Positions 55,586-63,492 of a stretch of DNA of 64,000 nucleotides are shown piece by piece (within the stretch, counting starts at the first letter, position 1; every line of letters begins with the position of its first letter). The stretch spans positions 124,001-188,000 of the forward strand of contig NZ_WWCT01000005.1 of NCBI RefSeq assembly GCF_009857605.1, in the 5' to 3' direction. Under the pieces are notes generated by a model that saw nothing but the letters and a program-made list of their open reading frames with translations, was not told where the DNA came from and searched no databases. The translations under genes and the position numbers were made by a program. This stretch comes from Duganella levis (GTDB lineage: Bacteria; Pseudomonadota; Gammaproteobacteria; Burkholderiales; Burkholderiaceae_D).

Positions 55586-56674
55586 ATGACCACCTCTCCG
55601 TCCACCGCCAATCTCACCGCCGCGCTGCAAGCCGTGATGCTGAACATGATGGCGTGGGCCGTGATCAGCGCGGCCGGCGCGTACGGCGCGGCCAACGCCA
55701 CCAGTTTCCTGCGGCTCTGGCAGCAATGGTGCATCGACTACCTGCCGATGCTGCTGCTCAGCGCATCGCTGTGTCTCGCGCTGCTGCGCTGGCCCACGCT
55801 GTTTGAACCATGGCGCAACATCGTCGGCTTCTTCATCGTGGTGATGGTCGTGTTCCAGCCACTGCAATGGTTATATGTAGACTGGGTACGCCACGGCGGC
55901 GACGTCGCCGGCATCAATCTGGAAAACATCTACCAGGCGCGCCTGCGCATGCGCCGTTTCAGCTGGTTCGTCACCGGCGCCACGTTCGCCATCATCGTCG
56001 GCATCGGCAACTGGCGGCTGGCGCGCGCACGGGAACAAGCCTTGCAGCGCACCCACACGCACAACCTCGAACTGTCGCTGGCACTGGAGCAGCAGCGCAT
56101 GCTGTCCCTGCGCGCGCAGCTGGAACCGCACTTCATCTTCAACGCCCTGAACGCCATCAGCGCCCTGGTACGGGATGGCGACAAGGCCGTATCCCTGCAA
56201 GGCATCAGCCGCCTGAGCGACCTGCTGCGCTACGCACTATCAGCCAGCTTGCGCGACACCGTGCGCCTCGGCGAAGAACTGCAATTCATCCACGACTACA
56301 CCGACCTGCAACGCCTGCGCTACGGCGACCGCCTGCACATCGACATCCACTGCGACGACGCCGCGCTGCACGAAGCCCAATGCCCGCCGCTGCTGCTGCA
56401 ACCATTGATCGAAAACGCCCTGCGCCACGACCTCGATGGCCACGACGGCCGCAGCGACATCCGCGTCCACATCAGGCGCCACAAATCCGAACTGCTGATG
56501 ACCGTTTCCAACCCCCTCAGCGCGCAAACGCCGGCCAATCCCGGCACCGGCCTCGGATTAAAGAACACGCGCGAGCGGCTGATGATGTTCAATCCATCCG
56601 CCTCGCTGCACACCGAAACGCGCGGCGACCGCTTCTACGCCGAAATCCGCCTGCCGCTGGGAGACGGGGATTGA
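55586..56674 (+). CDS. LytS/YehU-type sensor histidine kinase
   Basis: A 362-residue membrane kinase with about four N-terminal helices (LNMMAWAVISAAGAY, LPMLLLSASLCLALL, IVGFFIVVMVVFQPL, FVTGATFAIIVGI), a short coiled coil, and the His_kinase domain (PF06580). The phospho-acceptor His is in QLEPHFIFNALNAISALV; ATP-binding motifs are PLIENALRHD and GTGLGLKNTRERL. It pairs with the response regulator that overlaps its stop. The ATG at 55586 is chosen because the longer frame has no ribosome-binding site and begins before the divergent acyltransferase start. Confidence 0.9.
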   Translation: MTTSPSTANLTAALQAVMLNMMAWAVISAAGAYGAANATSFLRLWQQWCIDYLPMLLLSASLCLALLRWPTLFEPWRNIVGFFIVVMVVFQPLQWLYVDWVRHGGDVAGINLENIYQARLRMRRFSWFVTGATFAIIVGIGNWRLARAREQALQRTHTHNLELSLALEQQRMLSLRAQLEPHFIFNALNAISALVRDGDKAVSLQGISRLSDLLRYALSASLRDTVRLGEELQFIHDYTDLQRLRYGDRLHIDIHCDDAALHEAQCPPLLLQPLIENALRHDLDGHDGRSDIRVHIRRHKSELLMTVSNPLSAQTPANPGTGLGLKNTRERLMMFNPSASLHTETRGDRFYAEIRLPLGDGD

Positions 56675-57435
56675 TCCGCTATATCATCGTTGACGACGAA
56701 GCGCCCGGCCGCGCCAACCTGCGCCTGGCCATGGAGGCGCAAGCCGGCTGGCAGCTGCTGGCCGAATGCGACAGCGCCGCCGCCGCCCGCGAGGCCATGG
56801 CGCACACGCCGGCCGACGTGATTTTCCTCGACATCCAGATGCCACGCGAAAGCGGCCTGGAACTGGCGCGTGAACTCAGCCGCCTGCCGGCGCCGCCGCT
56901 GATCGTCTTCGTCACCGCCTACAACACCCACGCGGTGGACGCGTTTGAAGTCCACGCGCTGGACTACCTGCTCAAGCCCATCGACGACCGCCGGCTGGCG
57001 CAAGCCATCGAGCGCGCCAACGCCATGCTCGGCCTGCGCCAACACGACGCCTACCGCGCCGCGCTGCAAGGCTACACCGCCGCCACCCATACGCAGCAAA
57101 TGGAAAACTTCAGCGTGCGCTCGGTGGGCAGCATCGAACAGATCCCCGTGCGCGACGTGCTGTGGCTACAGGCGGCGGGAAATTATGTGGAGTTGCACCT
57201 GGCGGCGCGCACGGTGCTGCACCGGGTGCCGTTAAGCCGCGTCGAGCAGTTGCTGCGGACGGAGGACTTCCTGCGTGTGCACCGCACCGCCATCGTGCGG
57301 CGCGATCAGGTACGACGTTTGTCGGTGGTAGGTGACGGCCGCTATCAACTGACGCTGGCCTGCGGCGCGCAACTGGCGGTCAGTGCGCGCCATCTGCCGG
57401 AACTGAAAACCTGTCTAGGCTTCACCGGTCAGTGA
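56671..57435 (+). CDS. LytTR-family response regulator
   Basis: A 254-residue regulator. Receiver domain about 1-120 with VDDE near 7-10, phospho-acceptor Asp in VIFLDIQMP and LKP Lys in LDYLLKPIDD; LytTR DNA-binding domain about 150-250 (VLWLQAAGNYVELHL, FLRVHRTAIVRRDQV). The TTG start overlaps the kinase stop (TTGA) and follows GGAGACGGGGA. It binds DNA through a beta-strand domain and is activated by the upstream LytS-type kinase. The targets are unknown. Confidence 0.93.
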   Translation: MIRYIIVDDEAPGRANLRLAMEAQAGWQLLAECDSAAAAREAMAHTPADVIFLDIQMPRESGLELARELSRLPAPPLIVFVTAYNTHAVDAFEVHALDYLLKPIDDRRLAQAIERANAMLGLRQHDAYRAALQGYTAATHTQQMENFSVRSVGSIEQIPVRDVLWLQAAGNYVELHLAARTVLHRVPLSRVEQLLRTEDFLRVHRTAIVRRDQVRRLSVVGDGRYQLTLACGAQLAVSARHLPELKTCLGFTGQ

Positions 57436-57648
57436 TCGCAAATCTTCCTCGCGCACGCGACGCTCGGGCGCCAGCACGCGGGCGATGACTTGCGCATTGA
57501 GACCCATATTCTGCAACATCTCTACCGCGCCGGGTGTGCCGATATCGCGCTGCACCTGCAATGCTTGCCGCACGATGAAATCAAACGAATGCCAACCTGC
57601 CGTATCGGACGTCTGCGGCCGTTGGCGCCTGTCGTGTTCCGGTATCAT
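57415..57648 (-). CDS. Small conserved-looking hypothetical protein (77 aa)
   Basis: ATG 57648 follows GGGAGGA at a good distance. The product is a soluble, charged 77-residue protein with the segment FDFIVRQALQVQRDIGTPGAVEMLQNMGLNAQVIARVL, which looks like a short helical bundle with a helix-turn-helix-like turn. No family is recognised. It is antisense to the end of the LytTR gene over 21 bp. Its ribosome-binding site and composition make it a likely real gene. Confidence 0.6.
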   Translation of the reverse strand: MIPEHDRRQRPQTSDTAGWHSFDFIVRQALQVQRDIGTPGAVEMLQNMGLNAQVIARVLAPERRVREEDLRSLTGEA

Positions 57649-57715
57649 GATGGCGTCCTCCCTTTGCATCCGCATAGATTAACGCAAGATGGGGCCGCGT
57701 GCGCGTCCGGTAGGC

Positions 57716-58867
57716 TTATTCCTTGGCGGGATCGTAGGACAGCTGTGGCCGGTAACCTTCCGGCGCAATCGAGGTATCAAACGGATAGTTAGCCAGGTTT
57801 TGCTGGTCCAGCATGCCCAGCTTGACCAGGATGGTGTGCGGCTGCTCCTTCGCCCGGCCTTCCAGCAGATTGACGGCGGCGTTGATCGCCACCCGCGCCT
57901 GGCTGACGCCCTTGGTATCGGCCGCCGCCGAGATTTCCTTGCTGCGAATCAACTGCGCGATTTCGCCGGTAAGGTCGAACGCCACCACGCGGATCTTGTC
58001 GTCCAGCTTGGCTGCCTTGATCGGCCCCAGCGCCGCCGGCGCACAACCGGTGCAGCCCAGAATATAGTCCAGCCGCGCGCCGTGCTTGCTGAGAATGCGC
58101 CCGGTCAGCTGTGCCTGCAAGGCGCGTTCACTGTCGCCGTAGCGGATGTCCAGGATGTTGACCTCGATCGGCGAGTCCTGCGCGGCAATCCGCGCGCCAT
58201 CCACCTCGCCCTTGACCCAGCCGGCGCCCATCGGCCCCGGCAGCAGAGCGATGTTGATGGTCTTCAGGCCGCGCTGCTGGGCGTCACGGATGGCCCAGCG
58301 GGTCGCCTCCATGCCCATGCTGCGCAGCGAGGTGGTAACCTTCAGCGCCAGCTCGTCGCTGCGGCTGTCGTTGGCCAGCTCCAGCACCGGAATGCCGGCC
58401 GCGCGCGCCTTGGCAATGGAGAGGTTATTGGCCGTCATGCTGATCGGCGACACCACGATGGCGTCATATTTGGCGGCAATGGCCTCGTCCATCTTTTGCA
58501 ACTGGCCGTGCAGGTCGTCGTAACCGCTGGCGGGCAGGATATCGACCGCCACGCCCAGGCGCTTGGCCTCGCTGATAACGCCGTAAGCTACACCAGCCCA
58601 ATACGGGTCCTTCATATGCGGGAACAGGAAGGCAATGCGCCAGTGCTTGCCGGCATGGGTGGCCGGCGGATACATACCCGCCACCACGCGGCCGCTGGCC
58701 AGCGCATCGTCGGCGGTGCCGTTGGCCTGCACCGGACGGAAGATGGAATTGACAGGTATCGGTGCGAACGCCTGCGCGGACTTGGTTGACGCCTGCTGCG
58801 TCGGCCCGGACGCCATACACCAGCCGAATGTCGCCAGCAACGTCAGGGAGAGTAAGCGTTTTTTCAT
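57716..58867 (-). CDS. TorT-like periplasmic sugar-type binding protein
   Basis: A 383-residue exported protein; its signal region is KRLLSLTLLATFGWCMASGP, with a Cys at 17 that could make it a lipoprotein. The Peripla_BP_4 fold begins WRIAFLFPHMKDPYWAGVAYG, close to TorT, the binding protein that presents TMAO to the TorS kinase in Enterobacteria. No torS, torR or torA gene is present. It lies 5 bp after a second binding-protein gene and probably shares its transcript. A sensory partner elsewhere is likely. Confidence 0.8.
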   Translation of the reverse strand: MKKRLLSLTLLATFGWCMASGPTQQASTKSAQAFAPIPVNSIFRPVQANGTADDALASGRVVAGMYPPATHAGKHWRIAFLFPHMKDPYWAGVAYGVISEAKRLGVAVDILPASGYDDLHGQLQKMDEAIAAKYDAIVVSPISMTANNLSIAKARAAGIPVLELANDSRSDELALKVTTSLRSMGMEATRWAIRDAQQRGLKTINIALLPGPMGAGWVKGEVDGARIAAQDSPIEVNILDIRYGDSERALQAQLTGRILSKHGARLDYILGCTGCAPAALGPIKAAKLDDKIRVVAFDLTGEIAQLIRSKEISAAADTKGVSQARVAINAAVNLLEGRAKEQPHTILVKLGMLDQQNLANYPFDTSIAPEGYRPQLSYDPAKE

Positions 58868-58872
58868 TATCG

Positions 58873-59676
58873 TTATCCGCGTTTATCCGCACAACTGGCG
58901 GCGGGAGGGGCGGTGTCGGCAGCGGGCACCAGCACGCCGTTGCGCGCACCCAGCCGCGCCAGTTCACCGGAGCGTACCATTTCCGTGAACAGCACGTTAT
59001 AACGCGCGCGCACGGCAGAGAATGTGGAATCACGCGGGAAGGCCAGATAGCCATCCAATTGCGTAATGTCGGGACACAGCACCGTAAGCGCATCATCCAG
59101 ATGCAGGCTATCGATCAGTGCGGTGCTATTGCGTTGATTGCTGGCCAGCAGTTCGACGCGGCCATGGGCCAACATCTGCAAGCCGTTTTCCAGCTGCGGA
59201 ACCTCGCTGATGTCGAGCAGCTTGCGGGTCTGGTCGAACTGGGTGCCGTAGTGCCAGCCGCGCACGGCGGCCAGGCGGTGGTTTTTCAGCGCGGCCAGGT
59301 CGCCGTGCCACGGCGGCGTGCTGTCGCGGCGCGCATAAAACACCAGGCGATCGCGGTAAAACGGTTGATCGAGAAAGGCGAAGCGCAGCAGCCGCTCGGG
59401 CGATTTGTAGGGGCCGACCAGGATGTCGGCCTGGGCCCGTTCCACCATCGCCTGCGCGCGCGGCCACGGGTAGAGCTGGAAGCGAATGGTGTCGCCGGCG
59501 CGCGCGGCCAGCAGCCGCAGCACATCCACGCCCAGGCCGCGCCACTGGCCGTCCCTGCCCTGTTCAAAGATATTGCTGAAGGTCGTGCCGACCGCCAGAC
59601 GCTCGACTGCATATGCCGGCAGCGGCGCCATCGCACCGATCGCCAAGGCCAGCAGAAGAGAGGTCGTCTTTCGCAT
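58873..59676 (-). CDS. Periplasmic substrate-binding protein (SBP_bac_3-like)
   Basis: A 267-residue exported protein; signal peptide LLLALAIGAMAPLPAYAVE. The fold is the amino-acid-type binding protein: LAVGTTFSNIFEQGRDGQWRG, GLGVDVLRLLAARAG, ADILVGPYKSPERLLRFAFLDQPFY, then the second lobe HRLAAVRGWHYGTQFDQTRK. No transporter subunits are nearby. It is upstream of the TorT-like gene on the same strand, 5 bp away, suggesting a two-protein sensing pair. Confidence 0.83.
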   Translation of the reverse strand: MRKTTSLLLALAIGAMAPLPAYAVERLAVGTTFSNIFEQGRDGQWRGLGVDVLRLLAARAGDTIRFQLYPWPRAQAMVERAQADILVGPYKSPERLLRFAFLDQPFYRDRLVFYARRDSTPPWHGDLAALKNHRLAAVRGWHYGTQFDQTRKLLDISEVPQLENGLQMLAHGRVELLASNQRNSTALIDSLHLDDALTVLCPDITQLDGYLAFPRDSTFSAVRARYNVLFTEMVRSGELARLGARNGVLVPAADTAPPAASCADKRG

Positions 59677-59698
59677 CGTGTCTGAATACTAGCATGAG

Positions 59699-60619
59699 CT
59701 ACGGCAAGTATTGCTTCAAGAATGTTACGGTCTTGTCTACCGTTGGCTGGAGCCAGGGGTCGAACAGCCAGAATGAATGGGGCGTGCCGGGCAAGATCAG
59801 CTCGTCGCTGGCGACGCCGAGCGCCGTCATTTGCTCTCGCATCGCTTCGCGGCCGGCGGAAAAACGCGGCTGCGCGCTGCCGATAAATAAAATCGGCGGC
59901 ATACCGGCGTGGACGTACCGGGTCGGCGAGGCCTCGCGCCACAGCGCCGGCTTTTCTTCGTAACGGCCGCCGAACCAGGCGCCGGCCGAGGAAGGATTTT
60001 TCTTCGGATCGTTTTCGTACTTCAGCGCCAGTTCGGTGGTGAAGTCGGACAGGCCGTCGATATTGATGATGGCCTTGACGTCGCCGCCGGCGGTGACGCC
60101 GGCCAGGCTGGCGATCTGGCCGCCAGCGGAGCCGCCGGCCAATGCAATGCGCTGCGGATCGAGGCCGAATTCCACCGCGTGCGCGCGCACCCAGCGCACC
60201 GCATCCTGCACGTCCTGCACCGCAGCCGGATAGCGTGCTTCGCCGGACAGTCGATAGCTGAGCGTGACCGCCGCGTAGCCGTGCTGGGTCAGCCGCAGTG
60301 CCATCGGCACGAATTCGGAACGGTAGCCGGACTTCCAGCCGCCGCCGTGGACGAACAGCACCACCGGCAGCTTGTCGCCGGGCGGGCGGTACAGGTCCAG
60401 CTTGAGGCAGCGGGCGCCGTATTGGGCGTAGACCTGATCGGCGACCTTGCGCACGCCGGGCGGCAGCGCGTCGCTGGCGATGTGGATGTCGGGATAGTCG
60501 CGCACCAGCTTGTCGTAGGTGTGCGGCGCATCATAGGTATTGGACGGATCGGACGGCGGTTCCACGCACGGCGGCGCGGCCAGCAAAGCGGCGGCAAGAA
60601 CGGCACTCAGGACAGGCAT
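59699..60619 (-). CDS. Secreted alpha/beta hydrolase (esterase/lipase, HSL/BD-FAE-like)
   Basis: A 306-residue exported esterase; signal region PVLSAVLAAALLAAPPC, with a Cys near 18 that may be a lipobox. The oxyanion-hole motif HGGGWKSGY, nucleophile Ser in GGSAGGQIAS, and His in GTPHSFWLF are all present. It probably removes acyl groups from sugars or lipids. Upstream lies copy 2 of the 66-bp palindromic element, 33 bp before the start codon, so the element may sit in its promoter region. Confidence 0.88.
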   Translation of the reverse strand: MPVLSAVLAAALLAAPPCVEPPSDPSNTYDAPHTYDKLVRDYPDIHIASDALPPGVRKVADQVYAQYGARCLKLDLYRPPGDKLPVVLFVHGGGWKSGYRSEFVPMALRLTQHGYAAVTLSYRLSGEARYPAAVQDVQDAVRWVRAHAVEFGLDPQRIALAGGSAGGQIASLAGVTAGGDVKAIINIDGLSDFTTELALKYENDPKKNPSSAGAWFGGRYEEKPALWREASPTRYVHAGMPPILFIGSAQPRFSAGREAMREQMTALGVASDELILPGTPHSFWLFDPWLQPTVDKTVTFLKQYLP

Positions 60620-60652
60620 CAAGACCCCAGCGAAATACACAGGCCTCCAGTA

Positions 60653-60718
60653 TAACCCGGGGTCAGTTCTGCCAAATGTACATGAGGTCGTGTGCATTTG
60701 GCAGAACTGACCCCGAAT
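60653..60718 (-). repeat. 66-bp palindromic element, copy 2
   Basis: Arms 60659-60682 and 60691-60714 (24 bp, one mismatch) flank the 8-nt loop TGAGGTCG. On the minus strand it reads ATTC, arms, GGGTTA as in copy 1 at 43098-43163, with 63 of 66 positions identical. Like copy 1 it lies 3' of a TonB receptor gene in the same relative orientation; here it follows that gene's terminator. Confidence 0.85.
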
Positions 60719-60752
60719 AAAAAAACCCCTCGGCCGGTGAAGGCGCGAGGGG
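60719..60752 (-). terminator. Rho-independent terminator of the second TonB receptor
   Basis: On the minus strand CCCCTCG (60752-60746) pairs with CGAGGGG (60732-60726), followed by seven T (60725-60719). It is 44 bp beyond the receptor stop. Confidence 0.82.
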
Positions 60753-60796
60753 GTTAAAACCACAGACAACACTGGACTACATGAAAAACTCTTTAC

Positions 60797-63259
60797 TTAG
60801 AACGAGCGGCCCACGTTGATGCCGAAGGTGCGTGGCGGCAGGTACTGAGCTTGCCACGGACCATTGGCGTTCATGGCGCTGGTCTTGATCTTGCCGTCTT
60901 CGACGTTGCGGACGAAGGCGTCGAAGTACCACTTCGCCTGGGCGTCGTAACGCAGGCCGATGTCGGTACGGTTGTAGGCTTTCTGACGATCCGGATCACC
61001 CAGGTTGAACACGCTCAGCCAGCTGGCGGTTTCGTAGTGGGTGCTGATGCGCGGGATCAGCGTGCCATCGGCCAGCTCGAAGCTGTGCTGGTATTGCAGC
61101 TGCATGGCAAACTTCGGCGAGTGCGGCATGGTGTTGCCGGTTACGTCCAGGCAGGTAGCAATGTCAGGAATCGAGCACTTCGGCAGCTGGTAGTCGTTAC
61201 TGCCGCCAATCAGCTTCTTCAGCGTCGCGTGGGTGTAGGCGGCGGTGAACTGCACGCGGTCCACCGGCGTGATCTTGGCGGCGATCTCGGTTTCCAGGCC
61301 CCAGACATTGGCGCCTTCGGCGTTGTTGGTGGCCAGGCCGCGGGTGCCGTCAGGATTGGTCACCGGCGCGCTGAACTGGAAGCCCTTGAAGCGCTCATAG
61401 TACGCCGAGTTGTTCATCCGCACTTTGCCGCCCAGGAAGGTCGACTTGGAGCCGACTTCGTAGTTGGTCAGCGTTTCCGAACCGTATGGACGGCCGCCAT
61501 CCTGCAAACCGCCCGACTTGTAGCCGGTCGAGACCGACGCGAACACCATATTGTTCTTGTCGATGTCGTAGCTGATGCGGCCCAGGCCGGTCAGCTTGTG
61601 GTCCTTGTAGGTGCCGTCGTTATGCTGGTAGACGGAGAAGCCCGAGGTCGGCGACAGCGGATCGATTGCCGGGCTCAGCGGTACTTGCGGGCCGGTGGCG
61701 TCCAGCGTGCTGGCGGTGCCGCCGATGTTCTCGCGCTTGTCCGAGGTGTAGCGGAAGCCGCCGGTCAGGTGCCATGCGTCAGCCAGATTCCAGGTCGCCT
61801 GGCCGAACACGGCCTTCGAGTCCACGGTTTCTTTCGGCTGGATGAAGGCGCCCTGCCAGCTGACGGTGCCCTGCTCGGTGCCGTTCATGATCGGAATGTC
61901 GAAACGGATGCCGTTGTCTTCGTTGGCATAGTACAGGCCCAGCAGCCAGTCGACTTCACGTTTGCCGGTCGACATGAACTCCAGCTCATGGCTGTAGTTC
62001 TTGTACTTGGACCAGACGGTGTTGTTGGCCTGGTAGCCGGCGCTGGCGCTGCTGCTGGCGGTGGTGAAGCTGGTGGCCGGATTGGCGCCGCCGTCCTGGT
62101 CGAAGGTCGACGAGCCGTTGAAGCGCGAGTAGCCGGCGATGTAGGCCAGGGCCACATCCGGATTGATCTGGTAATCGACGCGGCTGCGCACCGAGTTGGA
62201 ATCGCGGTTGACGTTAGGCGCGGTGTCGATCAGCGCCGACCAGAAGTCCTGGCCTGGACGCTGCTGCTGCAGCAGGTTCATGTTCGGGGTGCCACGGTCG
62301 ATGTAGTGCTCGTACGAGATGTTCCACTTCAGGTCGGCCGATGGCTGCCACAGGAAGCTCAGGCGCGCCGCGCTCTGGTCCTGGGCGCCGTATTTCTGGC
62401 CGTTGCGCACGTACAGGTTCGGGTTGAGCGGCTGGAAGGCGATCGGGTTGCCCGGATGAGCAGCATTCCAGGCCGAGATCACCGGCGCGGCGGCAGCTTG
62501 CTGCGCGGCCAGCGACGGGATGGTCGGCGCCTGGTAGTCGACGTAGCCGTCGTGCTGCTCGTGCACCACCGACACGCGCATCGCCATGGTGCTGCTCAGC
62601 GGGATGTTGAACGCGCCGCGCGCGCCCAGGCGGGTGTAGTTGCCGTAGCCCAGCTCGAAGTTGCCGGCGTTGCTGCCGATTTCAGGCTTGACGGTCTGCA
62701 TGTTGACCGCGCCGACGGTGGAGTTACGGCCCCACAGCGTGCCTTGCGGGCCGCGCAGTACTTCGATGGCGTCCAGGTCGAACAGCAGCGCGGTGGCGCC
62801 TTCCGGACGTGGCGAGTAGATGCCGTCAACGAAGGAAGCGACTTCCGGGTCAGCGTATTCGGTTTTGGCGGAGTCGTTGCCGATGCCGCGCATGGTCATG
62901 GTGATCACGCCGTGGTCGCCCTGGCCGGTGGCCGAGAAGCCTGGCACCAGGTTGACCACGTCCTGGATGGTCTGGACGTGGTTGTCGTCCAGTGCGGCCG
63001 CGTTCAGCGCGGTCACTGCCACCGGGGTTTTTTGCAGCGAGGTCGTGCGTTTGGTAGCGGTAACGTAAACTTCCGTAATTTTGCTGTTGTCGGCTGGTGC
63101 GGCCTGATCAGCGGTAGGTGCGGCCTGGCCGGCCTGCGCATCGGCGGCGGCTGGAGCTGCATCAGCGGCATAAACGTGGGCGTTGGCCATCAGGGCGAAG
63201 ATGGCGAGCGAGATAGGGGTGAGCAGACGCTTCCCGGATTGCGGTACGTGCAGGTTCAT
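60797..63259 (-). CDS. TonB-dependent outer-membrane receptor, LacI-type operator controlled
   Basis: An 820-residue outer-membrane transporter. The signal peptide is in RLLTPISLAIFALMANAHVYAA, then an Ala/Gln/Pro-rich linker and a TonB-box-like ITEVYVTATKR. The plug contains TMRGIGNDSA and IEVLRGPQGTLWGRNSTVGAVNM; the barrel ends in RTFGINVGRSF with the terminal Phe. AAGGAGACTT precedes the ATG. It diverges from a tryptophan-halogenase family gene; in Xanthomonas, Caulobacter and related bacteria this pair with LacI control marks carbohydrate-uptake loci. The cargo is probably an oligosaccharide related to the GH1 substrate, because both genes carry the same operator. Confidence 0.92.
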   Translation of the reverse strand: MNLHVPQSGKRLLTPISLAIFALMANAHVYAADAAPAAADAQAGQAAPTADQAAPADNSKITEVYVTATKRTTSLQKTPVAVTALNAAALDDNHVQTIQDVVNLVPGFSATGQGDHGVITMTMRGIGNDSAKTEYADPEVASFVDGIYSPRPEGATALLFDLDAIEVLRGPQGTLWGRNSTVGAVNMQTVKPEIGSNAGNFELGYGNYTRLGARGAFNIPLSSTMAMRVSVVHEQHDGYVDYQAPTIPSLAAQQAAAAPVISAWNAAHPGNPIAFQPLNPNLYVRNGQKYGAQDQSAARLSFLWQPSADLKWNISYEHYIDRGTPNMNLLQQQRPGQDFWSALIDTAPNVNRDSNSVRSRVDYQINPDVALAYIAGYSRFNGSSTFDQDGGANPATSFTTASSSASAGYQANNTVWSKYKNYSHELEFMSTGKREVDWLLGLYYANEDNGIRFDIPIMNGTEQGTVSWQGAFIQPKETVDSKAVFGQATWNLADAWHLTGGFRYTSDKRENIGGTASTLDATGPQVPLSPAIDPLSPTSGFSVYQHNDGTYKDHKLTGLGRISYDIDKNNMVFASVSTGYKSGGLQDGGRPYGSETLTNYEVGSKSTFLGGKVRMNNSAYYERFKGFQFSAPVTNPDGTRGLATNNAEGANVWGLETEIAAKITPVDRVQFTAAYTHATLKKLIGGSNDYQLPKCSIPDIATCLDVTGNTMPHSPKFAMQLQYQHSFELADGTLIPRISTHYETASWLSVFNLGDPDRQKAYNRTDIGLRYDAQAKWYFDAFVRNVEDGKIKTSAMNANGPWQAQYLPPRTFGINVGRSF

Positions 63260-63311
63260 AAGTCTCCTTTTGCATAGCGAACGCCGGGGTGGCGGTGCTA
63301 CATTTATCGTG

Positions 63312-63386
63312 GAAAACGATTTCATGATGCTTGAAAACGTTTTCTGTTTCACTGAAATCGTTTTCTTTATTTGTGAAATCGATTTC
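63312..63386. promoter_or_regulatory. Four tandem LacI-type operators at exact 21-bp spacing
   Basis: GAAAACGATTTC (63312-63323), GAAAACGTTTTC (63333-63344), GAAATCGTTTTC (63354-63365) and GAAATCGATTTC (63375-63386). The centres are 21 bp apart each time, two helical turns, so bound repressors would lie on one face. The second and fourth are perfect palindromes. The fourth covers the start point predicted for the receptor promoter. Confidence 0.85.
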
Positions 63387-63416
63387 ATGGTACATAATCA
63401 AGTTCAAGGATGTCAA
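63387..63416 (-). promoter_or_regulatory. Promoter candidate for the second TonB receptor
   Basis: On the minus strand TTGACA (63416-63411), an 18-bp spacer and TACCAT (63392-63387). The predicted start at about 63380 lies inside the fourth operator, leaving a leader of about 120 nt that contains the other three. Confidence 0.55.
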
Positions 63417-63492
63417 TTTAAAAATTGTAGCAGCGTTGTATCCCCTTGCTTTTGATAGGGGTACTTTGCTGCATTACGGAGACAAAAGTGCT

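Noticed and set aside
60851..63277. 808-codon rightward frame opposite the second TonB receptor
   Set aside because: It mirrors the receptor exactly, has shadow-type composition and no family motif; the receptor frame carries signal peptide, plug and barrel signatures.
63312..63386. CRISPR-like or satellite repeat
   Set aside because: The unit is a 12-bp palindrome at a gene start with a promoter next to it, which fits operators far better than spacers.
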